Shown: one piece after another, positions 19,303 to 27,663 of the stretch
How positions within the stretch are numbered: position 1 is the first letter of the stretch
Layout: each line of letters begins with the position of its first letter
From: DAIDJM01 sp964250215
Lineage (GTDB): Bacteria > Pseudomonadota > Alphaproteobacteria > Acetobacterales > Acetobacteraceae
Assembly: GCA_964250215.1 (NCBI GenBank)
Contig: CAXUEX010000001.1
Location: 10,898 to 74,897, forward strand
Length of the DNA stretch: 64,000 bases
Direction: 5' to 3'
Notes under the pieces: generated by a model
Databases searched by the model: none
The model's input: the letters and a program-made list of their open reading frames with translations, nothing else
What the model was told of the DNA's origin: nothing
Translations under genes and position numbers: made by a program

Positions 19303-20568
19303 ATGAAATCCGCCGCCTGGTTCGCCGTCTTTGTGTCGCTTGCAGCACCCGCTATGGCCGATCCCGGCGCGGCGCCAACCGTGGTGGTTGTTGGGGGCGT
19401 GGATGCAACGCTGAGCCCTGATCTGGCGAAGGAATTCGCGATCGTGCCGGTGGGCGAACAGTTTGTCGGCGCCAGCGTTTCCAGCCCCGCGGCGCAGGAG
19501 GGTTTCCTGCAGAACGACTGCACGTTCGGTGTGCTGCCGAATTGCAGTTGGTCGCCACTGGGCCCGGGTTCGCCGGTGGATTTCGGGGTGAGCCTGGTGC
19601 CGCTGACCAAGGCGCAAGTGGCCGCCTACAATCAGGGGCAGGGTGCCGGGGACGGGCCGCCGATCCAGTTTCCGCTCTACGGCCTTGCGGTGGCCATTCC
19701 GGTGGTGAACTCCGCAATCACCACGAACGGCAGGCTGCTGCTGGGCGATGGCGAGTTGTGCGGCATCCTTTCGGGCCAGATCACCGATTGGTCGCAATTC
19801 AGCGTCATGGCGGCGCCGGGGCCATTCAAGGTAGTCTACGATGCCGATCCGGGCAGCGGTATGACCTGGCTGCTGACGCAGCATCTGGCGGCAGTGTGCG
19901 ATGCAACGAATTCCGCATTCACGCAGCTTCCGGTGCCGGTGACCAGCGATTTCACGCAATTGCCGGTGCCGGGTGGCATCAGCGGCGACAATCATTACAT
20001 TTCCGGCGTGGACGGCGGCGGTGTGCAAGCGGCGCTGCTATCCGCCAATTCGGCGATCGGCTATATCGGCGCGAATTACACCAGCTTGCTGCCGCACTCC
20101 CCGGTCACCTCGACGTTGGTTGTCGCGGGCTATTACAATTCGGCGGCGGCGGCGGTCTACACGCCTTCGCAAGGCAGCGCGAAGCTGGCGTTGAACAATC
20201 CGGGCCCCTCGGCGGTGAATGCTTCGCCGCCGGCGTCGGCGGGCGCCGCCGCCGACCCGACGCGATGGGTTCCGATCGTGCCCAACCCGGTCATGGGCTA
20301 TCCGATCGTCGGCTACGCCAACTGGATACTTTCCACCTGCTACCGGGTGATCGCCCCGCAGGTGTTGCAGTATCTCTCGTCGCCGCTGAACCCGAAGGCG
20401 CATGTTTCGATCGCCGCGGCCGAAGGGTTCGTGCAGCTGACGGACGCGAGCCCCGCCTATGCGGGTGCGGTGGCGAACATTCTGCTGAGCAACCAGGATG
20501 GCTACAATTTGGAGATCCAGAACCCCGAGGCGTGCGGCGGCCGTGCACAGGGCAGTCCAGATGAGTAG
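19303..20568 (+). CDS. PstS/DING-like secreted substrate-binding protein, copy 1
   Basis: 421 aa with a Sec signal peptide (AAWFAVFVSLAAPAMA, cleaved before DPG). The mature protein has periplasmic binding protein type-2 features like PstS and DING proteins: FLQNDCTFGVLPNCSWSPLG, VDFGVSLVPLTKAQV, FPLYGLAVAIPVV, LCGILSGQITDWSQF, SGMTWLLTQHL and IGYIGANYTSL. Eight or so cysteines, mostly shared with the next gene, suggest disulfides. The ATG has AGGGAG upstream. No pstCAB transporter genes are nearby, so it may be an orphan binding protein or a secreted ligand-capture protein. Phosphate is the likely ligand by family, but that is inference. Its stop overlaps the start of its paralogue. Confidence 0.78.
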   Translation: MKSAAWFAVFVSLAAPAMADPGAAPTVVVVGGVDATLSPDLAKEFAIVPVGEQFVGASVSSPAAQEGFLQNDCTFGVLPNCSWSPLGPGSPVDFGVSLVPLTKAQVAAYNQGQGAGDGPPIQFPLYGLAVAIPVVNSAITTNGRLLLGDGELCGILSGQITDWSQFSVMAAPGPFKVVYDADPGSGMTWLLTQHLAAVCDATNSAFTQLPVPVTSDFTQLPVPGGISGDNHYISGVDGGGVQAALLSANSAIGYIGANYTSLLPHSPVTSTLVVAGYYNSAAAAVYTPSQGSAKLALNNPGPSAVNASPPASAGAAADPTRWVPIVPNPVMGYPIVGYANWILSTCYRVIAPQVLQYLSSPLNPKAHVSIAAAEGFVQLTDASPAYAGAVANILLSNQDGYNLEIQNPEACGGRAQGSPDE

Positions 20569-21811
20569 GTCGGGCGGCTGCTTCGGGATTGTCGCGGGTT
20601 CGTGGCTGTTCGCGGCGGCGCCGGCCTATGCCGATCTTTACGTAAACGGCGGCGGCGATCCCGTGATCATGCCGGCGTTGAGCGCGGAGCTGCAGGTGGT
20701 TTACGCGGGCCAGCATTTCACCGCGGCCACGGTGGATAGCATGGATGCGACCGGCGGATTCCTGAGTAACGATTGCACGTTCGGCATCCTGCCCAATTGC
20801 AGCTGGTCGCCGCTCGGCGCTGGCACCGCGGTAGATTTTTCGGTGAGCCTGATCCCGCTAACCGAGGCGCAGGTGAAAACCTATTCCGCTGGGCTGGGTG
20901 GCACGGATGGGCCGCTGGTGCAGTTCCCGCTGTATGCGCTGCCGATTGCGATTGTGGGACAGGAGAATGGAATTACCGCGAATGGCCAGTTGGTCCTGGA
21001 TGACGGTGCGCTTTGCGGCATTTTCTCCGGCCAGCTCACGGATTGGTCGCAGTTCAGCAACAGCGTGCCAGCGGGCGGTTTTTCCGTGGTGTACGATGCC
21101 AACGATGGCAGCGGTGCCACCTGGTTGCTGACGCAGCATCTGAACGCCGTGTGCAATTCGACAAACTCGGTGTTCACTTCGCTGCCAGTGCCGGTAACCG
21201 GCAATTTCGCGAGCCTGCCAGTTCCCGGCGGGGTGGCGAACAACCCGCGCTTTGCGGCCGCCGCCGGCGGCACGGGAATGCAATCCGCGCTGCTCAACAG
21301 GCTATCGGCGCTCGGCTACATCGGCCCGTCCTTCACCAGCATCGCGCCGTCGTCGCCCGCCACCTCCAACCTGAACGTGGCGGCTCTCGTGAACGGGCAG
21401 AACCACGTGCCCTACACGCCCAGCACCACCGCCACGGCACTGGCGCTGCGCAGCCCCGGGCCGGGCTCCGTGAACGTCAATCCGCCCTCTACCATGCAGC
21501 AGGCGGCAGATCCGACGAACTGGGTGCCGCAGGTGCCGCAACCGGCGGCGGGCTACCCGATCGTGGGTTACGCCAACTGGATACTGAGCACCTGTTACGC
21601 CAGCGTCGGACGTGTGGTGCTGCAGTATCTCGCCACGCCTTACGATCCCACGGAGCACACGGCGATCATCGGTCAAAACGGCTTCGTGAAGCTGAATTCG
21701 GTCAACGGCCGCCTTGCCCAGGCCGTCGGCAACGTGCTGCTGCGTGATGGTAGCGGCTACGGCCTGAACATCGAGAACGCGCTCGCCTGCCTCGCTTATC
21801 GCGGGAGATGA
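20561..21811 (+). CDS. PstS/DING-like secreted substrate-binding protein, copy 2
   Basis: 416 aa, a paralogue of the preceding protein along its whole length. After a signal peptide (FGIVAGSWLFAAAPAYA) the mature N-terminus DLYVNGGGDPVIMPALS recalls the DINGGG start that names DING proteins. Shared blocks are FLSNDCTFGILPNCSWSPLG, VDFSVSLIPLTEAQV, LCGIFSGQLTDWSQF, GSGATWLLTQHL and GYPIVGYANWILSTCY. The ATG lies inside the last codons of copy 1 (eight-base overlap), so the two are translationally coupled. A hairpin follows the stop. The pair looks like an old tandem duplication, since gaps and substitutions are spread evenly. Ligand unproven. Confidence 0.78.
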   Translation: MSRSGGCFGIVAGSWLFAAAPAYADLYVNGGGDPVIMPALSAELQVVYAGQHFTAATVDSMDATGGFLSNDCTFGILPNCSWSPLGAGTAVDFSVSLIPLTEAQVKTYSAGLGGTDGPLVQFPLYALPIAIVGQENGITANGQLVLDDGALCGIFSGQLTDWSQFSNSVPAGGFSVVYDANDGSGATWLLTQHLNAVCNSTNSVFTSLPVPVTGNFASLPVPGGVANNPRFAAAAGGTGMQSALLNRLSALGYIGPSFTSIAPSSPATSNLNVAALVNGQNHVPYTPSTTATALALRSPGPGSVNVNPPSTMQQAADPTNWVPQVPQPAAGYPIVGYANWILSTCYASVGRVVLQYLATPYDPTEHTAIIGQNGFVKLNSVNGRLAQAVGNVLLRDGSGYGLNIENALACLAYRGR

Positions 21812-21813
21812 GA

Positions 21814-21827
21814 AGCCCCCCGGGGCT
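21814..21827 (+). terminator. GC hairpin after the DING-like pair
   Basis: AGCCCC-CC-GGGGCT lies two bases after the stop of the second binding protein. No T-run follows. It may stop transcription or protect the 3' end. Confidence 0.35.
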
Positions 21828-21879
21828 CCCGAGGCCACGTCAAAACACGTTATGGTAGTGCTTACTGCAAGACTTTCCA

Positions 21880-21908
21880 TTGAAAGTGGTATTAACCTCT
21901 GATATACC
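21880..21908 (+). promoter_or_regulatory. Sigma-70-type promoter candidate for the DUF1800-DUF1501 pair
   Basis: TTGAAA (21880-21885), a 17-base spacer, then TATACC (21903-21908), in an AT-richer patch 45 bases before the DUF1800 start. The match to TTGACA/TATAAT is five and four of six. Confidence 0.45.
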
Positions 21909-21952
21909 CTTTCCGCGACGGGGCAGATACGCCGGAGGGAAAGCGGGCAGCC

Positions 21953-23290
21953 ATGGCGGTTCTGGGCGGCAATCAGCAGGTTGCGCAGGCATTCACCCGC
22001 TTCGGCCTGGGCGGCCGGCCCGACGATCCGCTGCCCGGCGATGCGACCCAATGGCTGATCCAGCAACTCGACGGCCCGGATCCGATGCCAACCACTGGGT
22101 TGCCGACGCTCGCGCAGTGCATGGCGCTGCTGAACGCTTACAAGAATGCACGAGCCGGCACGAAAGCGCAAAAGAACGCGGCCGATCAAATTGTAAGCAC
22201 ATTCAATGCCGAGGTGCAGGCCTATCTTTCCTACGCCGTGACCACCGCTGTTCCGTTTCGGGAACGGTTGGTGTGGTTCTGGGCCAATCATTTCGCGCTG
22301 CTCACTGGCAGCTACTATCCGCAGGGCGTCGCCGGCACCTTCATCCGCGATGCAATTCGGCCTTATGTGAACGGCACGTTCCAGGACATGCTGCTGGCCG
22401 TGATGCAGCATCCGGCGATGCTGTATTCGCTCGACAATGTGGCCTCGATCGGCCCCGACAGCAGCTACGCGTTGCAGCATCTGAAGAGCACGGGCGTGCA
22501 GCTGGGGTTCAACGAGAACCTTGGCCGGGAATGCCTTGAGCTGCATACGGTGGGGGTGAACGCCGGCTATACGCAGGCGGATGTGGATGCGCTGGCCTAT
22601 ATGCTCACCGGGTGGACGGTGGTGACGAGCAACCCGAAAGGCTTTTTTTTCGATAGCACGAAGCACCAGCCCGGGTCACAGACGCTGCTGGGCACGACCT
22701 ATCCGGGCACCTTTCAGGGCGGTATCGCCGCGCTGACGGCGTTGGCCAACGATCCCAACACCTACAACCACATTGCCACGCAGCTGGTTCAGCACTTTAC
22801 TTCGGACACTCCCGATCCGGCCGACGTCACCGCAGTGCAGAACGCGCTTGCCGGCAGCGGCGGCAATTTGAAGGAGGCCGCGATCGCGGTGGTAGGGCTG
22901 CCGAATGCCTGGCTGCCGCTGACGAAATTCCGCGCGCCGCAGGACCATGCGATCGCTGCGCTGCGTGCGGTTGGCGCCACGGCCGCGAACATGCCCTCCA
23001 GCTTCCCGCTGCTGATGTCGGAGCTGGGGATGCCGACCTGGAATCCGTCATTCCCGAACGGATTTTCGGATGAGATGGCGGACTGGCTTTGCCCGCAGCA
23101 GATGATTGAGCGCACCGACTGGACACGCCTGCTCGCGCAGGGGCTGGGATCGCTCGATCCGCTGACCATCGCGGGCAGCTCGCTCGGGCCGTTCCTTACG
23201 CCGCTTACGCAACAACTACTCGGCCAGCTTTCGAGCGTTTCCGACCAGTTCCAGTTGCTGTTCTGCTCCCCCGAATTCCAGAGGCGCTGA
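21953..23290 (+). CDS. DUF1800 family protein
   Basis: 445 aa. DUF1800 signatures are clear: FTRFGLGGRPDDPLPGDATQ at the N-terminus, RERLVWFWANHFALLTG, and ENLGRECLELHTVGVNAGYT followed by VDALAYMLTGW. The family is almost always paired with DUF1501, as here, where only one base separates the TGA from the next ATG. The pair is thought to act in the envelope or in secretion, but no biochemical role is established as far as I know. I see no clear signal peptide in this one, unlike its partner. The usual DUF1800 length is 450 to 600, so this is a compact member. Confidence 0.9.
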   Translation: MAVLGGNQQVAQAFTRFGLGGRPDDPLPGDATQWLIQQLDGPDPMPTTGLPTLAQCMALLNAYKNARAGTKAQKNAADQIVSTFNAEVQAYLSYAVTTAVPFRERLVWFWANHFALLTGSYYPQGVAGTFIRDAIRPYVNGTFQDMLLAVMQHPAMLYSLDNVASIGPDSSYALQHLKSTGVQLGFNENLGRECLELHTVGVNAGYTQADVDALAYMLTGWTVVTSNPKGFFFDSTKHQPGSQTLLGTTYPGTFQGGIAALTALANDPNTYNHIATQLVQHFTSDTPDPADVTAVQNALAGSGGNLKEAAIAVVGLPNAWLPLTKFRAPQDHAIAALRAVGATAANMPSSFPLLMSELGMPTWNPSFPNGFSDEMADWLCPQQMIERTDWTRLLAQGLGSLDPLTIAGSSLGPFLTPLTQQLLGQLSSVSDQFQLLFCSPEFQRR

Positions 23291-23291
23291 C

Positions 23292-24491
23292 ATGACCCGG
23301 TCTTCGCTTGCCGCAAAGCCTGCGATTTCCCGCCGCCAGGCGCTGGCCGGCGTAGCGGCCGGAATGGCATTGGGACGCACGAAGCTAGCCTTTGCCTCCG
23401 GCACGGCGGGCAGCGGGCCACGTCTGGTGGTGATCAATGTGCGCGGCGGCCTCGATGGGCTTGCCGCCGTAATCCCGTATGGTGACAGCAATCTTCAGGG
23501 CCTGCGCCGCGCGCTGCTGCCGAAGAGGATGCTGCAACTCAACAATTTCTTTGCCTTCGATCCCAACTTGCCGAACCTGTTCGCGATGTACGCGGCGGGC
23601 CAGGCGCTCGCGGTGCACGCGGTGGGTCCAATCTTCGATACGCGCAGCCATTTTGTGGGCCAGGATTACCTGCAAGGCGGCGGCACCACGCTGCTCAGCA
23701 CCGGTTGGCTCAACCGCGCGCTGTCGATGATCGGCTATACCGGCCCGCTGCAGCCGGGCATGGCGCTTGGGCCCGTGGCGCCTGCGGTGATACACGGCAA
23801 CAATCCCATTGCCGGCTGGACCGGCGATCCGTTCCCGATGACCTCGGGAAATCTCGAAACGGTGCTGCAGACGGATTCGTCGAACGACAGTTCGATCGGG
23901 CCGGTGATGTCGATCGCCTTCCAGGACCGCGATGTTTTCACCGCCATCCTGCAAGGGCAAAAGACGAGCAGCAGCAGCAACCTCGTGCACCTGGCGCAAG
24001 TGGCGGGTTATTGCCTGGCATCGCCCTATGGCCCCGCCGTTGCCGTGCTGCAGACCGACAGCGTCGATACGCACTACGAACAGAGCACTCGGCTGCCGAC
24101 GATGCTGAGCGAGATCGATCAGGCGCTCCTGGCATTGAAAACGTCGCTGGGCGCCGCGTGGGCAAACACGGTGGTGTTGACCATGACCGAATTCGGCCGC
24201 ACCGCGTACGAGAACGGCACCACCGGCACCGATCACGGCACCGGTTTTGCGGTGCTGCTGGCCGGTGGGGCGGTCGCCGGCGGCCAGGTGGTGGTGCAGA
24301 ACGGCTGGCCGGGATTGGGACAGTCGCAACTGTTCCAGAAGCGCGACTTGGCGCCCACCTGCTATTTCCAGCAGGTGGCGATGGCTGTGCTGTTCGACCA
24401 CATGGGCATTAGCAGTTCGAACCAGGAAACGCTGTTTCCGGGTAGCACGGCGCTCGGGCTGATGCCGCTAAGCGGCCTGGTTAACGGGTAG
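23292..24491 (+). CDS. DUF1501 family Tat-exported protein
   Basis: 399 aa. The N-terminus has a twin-arginine motif SRRQALAG followed by a short hydrophobic stretch (VAAGMALG) and AFASGTAGS, a Tat signal. DUF1501 belongs to the alkaline-phosphatase/sulfatase fold. Visible blocks are LVVINVRGGLDGLAAVIPYG, DTRSHFVGQDYLQGG and VVLTMTEFGRTAYENG, followed by TDHGTGFAVLLAG, which carries the conserved histidine. It forms a two-gene unit with the DUF1800 gene. Its 3' end overlaps the convergent MFS gene by 24 bases. Substrate unknown; export in folded form is inferred from the Tat motif. Confidence 0.9.
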   Translation: MTRSSLAAKPAISRRQALAGVAAGMALGRTKLAFASGTAGSGPRLVVINVRGGLDGLAAVIPYGDSNLQGLRRALLPKRMLQLNNFFAFDPNLPNLFAMYAAGQALAVHAVGPIFDTRSHFVGQDYLQGGGTTLLSTGWLNRALSMIGYTGPLQPGMALGPVAPAVIHGNNPIAGWTGDPFPMTSGNLETVLQTDSSNDSSIGPVMSIAFQDRDVFTAILQGQKTSSSSNLVHLAQVAGYCLASPYGPAVAVLQTDSVDTHYEQSTRLPTMLSEIDQALLALKTSLGAAWANTVVLTMTEFGRTAYENGTTGTDHGTGFAVLLAGGAVAGGQVVVQNGWPGLGQSQLFQKRDLAPTCYFQQVAMAVLFDHMGISSSNQETLFPGSTALGLMPLSGLVNG

Positions 24492-25655
24492 GGCTGGCCG
24501 CCACCAATCGGCGCATTTCATGGCGATTGCGCCGGCCGCCATCAATGCTGCCATCGGCAGCGGCGTGCCATCCGTGAGCCACGCGATCAGGAAGCCGCTG
24601 CTGGCGCCGATCAGAAACTGCAGCGTGCCAAGCATGGCCGAAGCGCTGCCCGCGTGGGCGGCGTGCCGCGTGAGCGCGCCCACCGTGGCCGTGGGGCCGA
24701 TGAAGCCGGTGCAGCCCTGCGCCGCCGCCAGCAGCAAGCCGGTGACAACCGGGCCGCCGGACTTCGTTGCCGCGACTCCCAGCAGTGCGAGTGCCAGCGC
24801 CGCGTACAGCGAGCTTGCCAGCCGCAGCGTGCCGGAGAGACCGAAGCGCCGCACCAGAACCATATTCAGTTGCGAGGCAACAATATACACCGCGGCCACG
24901 CCGCCAAACACCAGCGCAAAGCGCCGCGGCGAGAGATGGAAGTAATCGATGAACACGGTGGGCATGCCGCCGAGATAAGCGAACAGAGCGAACGCGGTGA
25001 AGGCCAGCATCAGCGCGTGGCTGAGGAAATGCCGGTCGGCCAGGATGATCCGGTAGCGTTCCAGTTGCCCGCCAAGGTGCAGCCGCACGCGGCGGCGCGG
25101 CGGCAGCGTATCCGGCAGGAACAGGCCGGCGAGCAGGGCGCCGAGGCCGCCGTATGCGGTGGTTATCCAGAAGATATCGCGCCAATCGGCAAAGCTCAGC
25201 ACGATGCCGCCCAGGCTGGGTGCCAGGATCGGCGCCGCGCCCAGGATCAGGATAAGCCTTGCCATGAGCCGTGCCGCGGCTTCACCTTCGGCCACGTCGC
25301 GCACGATCGCACGCGGCACGATCATGCTGGCGGAAGCGCCGAGCGCGGCGATCGAGCGCCAGAAGGCCAGCGCGGTGATGCCGGGTGAGAGCGCGCAGGC
25401 CGCCGAGGCGATTGCATAAAGCACTGTGCCGAGCAGCAGCGGCACGCGCCGGCCGAAACGGTCGGCGATTACGCCGACCATGAGCTGGCCTACTGAAAGC
25501 CCGAGTATCCAGGTGGCGAGCGTGATCTGCGCGGCGCCGGGGGCGGCATGGAATTCCGCTTCGATGGCCGGAAAGGCCGGCAGATACATGTCGATCGAAA
25601 GCGGCCCGACGGCCGAGAGGAAGCCGAGCAGCAGCGGCAGGTAGGGACGCGGCAC
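24468..25655 (-). CDS. Bcr/CflA family MFS drug exporter
   Basis: 395 aa, 12 predicted membrane helices. The Bcr/CflA signatures are GPLSIDMYLPAFPAIEAEF in helix 1 with the acidic residue, LSVGQLMVGVIADRFGRRVPLL (MFS motif A between helices 2 and 3) and SMIVPRAIVRDVAEGEAAARLMA. It exports small hydrophobic compounds by proton antiport; the substrate is not predictable. GTG start, 12 bases after the csaA stop, so it is probably the last gene of the polyamine operon. A role in polyamine efflux is possible (compare E. coli MdtJI or Blt-type exporters) but not shown. Confidence 0.9.
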   Translation of the reverse strand: MPRPYLPLLLGFLSAVGPLSIDMYLPAFPAIEAEFHAAPGAAQITLATWILGLSVGQLMVGVIADRFGRRVPLLLGTVLYAIASAACALSPGITALAFWRSIAALGASASMIVPRAIVRDVAEGEAAARLMARLILILGAAPILAPSLGGIVLSFADWRDIFWITTAYGGLGALLAGLFLPDTLPPRRRVRLHLGGQLERYRIILADRHFLSHALMLAFTAFALFAYLGGMPTVFIDYFHLSPRRFALVFGGVAAVYIVASQLNMVLVRRFGLSGTLRLASSLYAALALALLGVAATKSGGPVVTGLLLAAAQGCTGFIGPTATVGALTRHAAHAGSASAMLGTLQFLIGASSGFLIAWLTDGTPLPMAALMAAGAIAMKCADWWRPALPVNQAA

Positions 25656-25667
25656 CGGCGTCGCGAT

Positions 25668-26009
25668 TCAGTACAGCCGGCCGCCGTCGGGCACTTTGAA
25701 ATCGGGGCGGATCAGGATGATTTCGGCATTTTCGCAAGGCAGGCCGAGCGTGAGCACTTCGCTGGTGAAATCCGCGATCTGGCGCGCCGGGATGTTCACG
25801 ATCGCGCAGACCTGGCGGCCGATGAGCTGATCCGGCGCGTAATGCGTGGTGATCTGCGCAGACGAGGTTTTCGTGCCGATCGTCTCGCCGAAATCGATCC
25901 AGAGCTGGATGGCGGCCTTACGCGCTTCCGGGAACGGCCGCGCATCTACCACGGTCCCCACCCGGATATCGAGGCGCTGGAAATCTTCGAGGCTCGCGCT
26001 GTGGTTCAT
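25668..26009 (-). CDS. csaA: tRNA-binding domain protein CsaA
   Basis: 113 aa, the standard length. It is a single OB-fold tRNA_bind domain: FQRLDIRVGTVVDARPFPEARK, IQLWIDFGETIGTKTSSAQITTHY and the closing VLTLGLPCENAEIILIRPD. CsaA is described as a homodimeric tRNA-binding or secretion-related chaperone. The ATG at 26009 starts directly before the fold; a longer frame upstream runs into the potC-like gene and is rejected. It lies 32 bases after that gene, in line with the polyamine transporter operon. There is no visible functional connection to polyamines. Confidence 0.92.
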   Translation of the reverse strand: MNHSASLEDFQRLDIRVGTVVDARPFPEARKAAIQLWIDFGETIGTKTSSAQITTHYAPDQLIGRQVCAIVNIPARQIADFTSEVLTLGLPCENAEIILIRPDFKVPDGGRLY

Positions 26010-26041
26010 GCGTGTGAGATACGCCGGTTTGCGCGGCCGGC

Positions 26042-26821
26042 CTAGTCCCGGCCGGTGGCCGATGACAGGCGCTGCGCCAACAGCACCGGCACCGCGGTGA
26101 GCAGGATAATGGCAAAAGCCACGACATTGACCTCCGGCAGGCGCTGGCCGAGCCGGATGGCGCCGAGTATCCACAACGGCAGCGTGGTTTGCACACCGGC
26201 GGTGAAGGTGGTGACGATTACTTCATCAAACGACAGCGCGAACGCGAGCATGGCGCCTGCGCCGATGGCGCTGGCCAGCAGCGGCAGCGTGATGCGCCGG
26301 AAGGTGCGCCACGGGCCGGCACCGAGATCGGCGGAGGCTTCGGCCAGGTTGCGCGGCAGCCGGCGGAGCCGGGCCAGCACGTTGTTGTGCACGATGACGA
26401 TGCAGAAGGTGGCGTGCGCGGCAACGATCGTGGGGAAGCCGAGGGCGATGCCGAGCGACGCGAAATAGGCGTTCATGGCCATGCCGCTGACGATGCCGGG
26501 CAGCGCCACCGGCAGCACGAGCAGGAAGGATGCGGCCGTGGCGGCGCGCGGCGGCAGGCGGTGCACCGCGAGTGCCGAGAGTGTGCCGAGCAGCGTGGCG
26601 AGCAGCGTGGCCAGCAATGCCACTTCAAGCGATAGCGCGAGTGCTGCGCGCACTTCCGGATCGTGCAGCGCGAGCGACCACCAGTGGAACGAAAATCCTG
26701 AAATGGGCCAGCTTTGCACATTGCTGGCGGAGAACGCGTAGATCGCGATGATGGCGATCGGCGCGAACAGGAAGGCGAGCACGAATGCCGACGCGGCCCG
26801 AAGGAACCATCCTGTTTTCAT
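26042..26821 (-). CDS. potC: Polyamine ABC transporter permease (PotC/PotI type)
   Basis: 259 aa, six membrane helices. The EAA loop that contacts the ATPase is visible as LAEASADLGAGPWRTFRRITLPLL. The N-terminus FLFAPIAIIAIYAFSAS and the phrase WWSLALHDPEVRAALALSLEVAL are typical of PotC/PotI. It forms the inner-membrane pore with the PotB-like protein. Its ATG overlaps the PotB stop (ATGA). Gene order A-D-B-C is that of putrescine/spermidine importers. Choice between PotI and PotC names is arbitrary without substrate data. Confidence 0.9.
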   Translation of the reverse strand: MKTGWFLRAASAFVLAFLFAPIAIIAIYAFSASNVQSWPISGFSFHWWSLALHDPEVRAALALSLEVALLATLLATLLGTLSALAVHRLPPRAATAASFLLVLPVALPGIVSGMAMNAYFASLGIALGFPTIVAAHATFCIVIVHNNVLARLRRLPRNLAEASADLGAGPWRTFRRITLPLLASAIGAGAMLAFALSFDEVIVTTFTAGVQTTLPLWILGAIRLGQRLPEVNVVAFAIILLTAVPVLLAQRLSSATGRD

Positions 26822-27663
26822 AGCGCATCGAACGCGCCAAGCTTGCGCGCCGCGGTGAGATAAATGGCCATCGTTGCGAGCGGCACCACCGCGAAAGCGG
26901 CGGCGAATGGCAGATTGTTGGCCACGCCGACATTCGTATACACCACATTGCCGATGAAATCCGATCCCGGGCCGCCGATCAGCAGCGGCGTGAGGAAGTC
27001 GCCCAGCGTGAGCGAGAAGGTGAAGATGGATCCGGCGACCATGCCCGGCAGCGCCATCGGCAGCAGCACGCGGCGCCAGGTGGCGAACGCGCCGGCGCCG
27101 AGATCGCTCGAAGCTTCCACGAGCGAGCGTGGAATGCGTTCAATGGCGGCGGTGAGCGGCAGGATCATGAACGGCAGCCAAAGATAGGCAAACACCAGCC
27201 ACATGGCGATGTTGGTGTAGGCGATCGACTGGTCGGGCAGGTGCAGCACGCGCAGTATCCAGTTGATCACGCCATCATGCGCCAGCATCAGCCGCCATGC
27301 ATAGATGCGGGCCAGCGTGCTGCACCAGAGCGGCACCATGATCGCGGCGAGCAGCCAGGCGCGCCCGCTTGGTGTAGCGTAGCGGGCGGCATACAGGGCG
27401 AAGGGCCAAGCCAGCGCTGCATCGGTGAGCGTGACGAGCGTGGCGAGCAGGATAGTTCGTTTGGCGACATGACGGAAAGTGGGATCGGTAAGCAGCAACC
27501 TGAAGTTGTCGAGCGTGGGGTGGCGCTGGATTTCACCCGAGAGCGGATCGACCTGCCAGAAAGCAGCGGCAAAAAGCGCGCCGAGAGCCGCGAGATAGAA
27601 GGCGAGAAACCAGGCGAGCGGCGGCAGGCCGAGCCAGCGCGCTAGCCTTTGATCTGCTGCCAT
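26818..27663 (-). CDS. potB: Polyamine ABC transporter permease (PotB/PotH type)
   Basis: 281 aa, six membrane helices. Key blocks are LGLPPLAWFLAFYLAALGALFAA, FRLLLTDPTFRHVAKRTILLA and the EAA loop LVEASSDLGAGAFATWRRVLLPMA, then FLTPLLIGGPGSDFIGNVVY, characteristic of PotB/PotH. The ATG at 27663 overlaps the end of the binding-protein gene by 22 bases. A longer upstream frame is only the shadow of that gene. Works with the adjacent PotC-like permease, PotA ATPase and binding protein. Confidence 0.9.
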   Translation of the reverse strand: MAADQRLARWLGLPPLAWFLAFYLAALGALFAAAFWQVDPLSGEIQRHPTLDNFRLLLTDPTFRHVAKRTILLATLVTLTDAALAWPFALYAARYATPSGRAWLLAAIMVPLWCSTLARIYAWRLMLAHDGVINWILRVLHLPDQSIAYTNIAMWLVFAYLWLPFMILPLTAAIERIPRSLVEASSDLGAGAFATWRRVLLPMALPGMVAGSIFTFSLTLGDFLTPLLIGGPGSDFIGNVVYTNVGVANNLPFAAAFAVVPLATMAIYLTAARKLGAFDAL

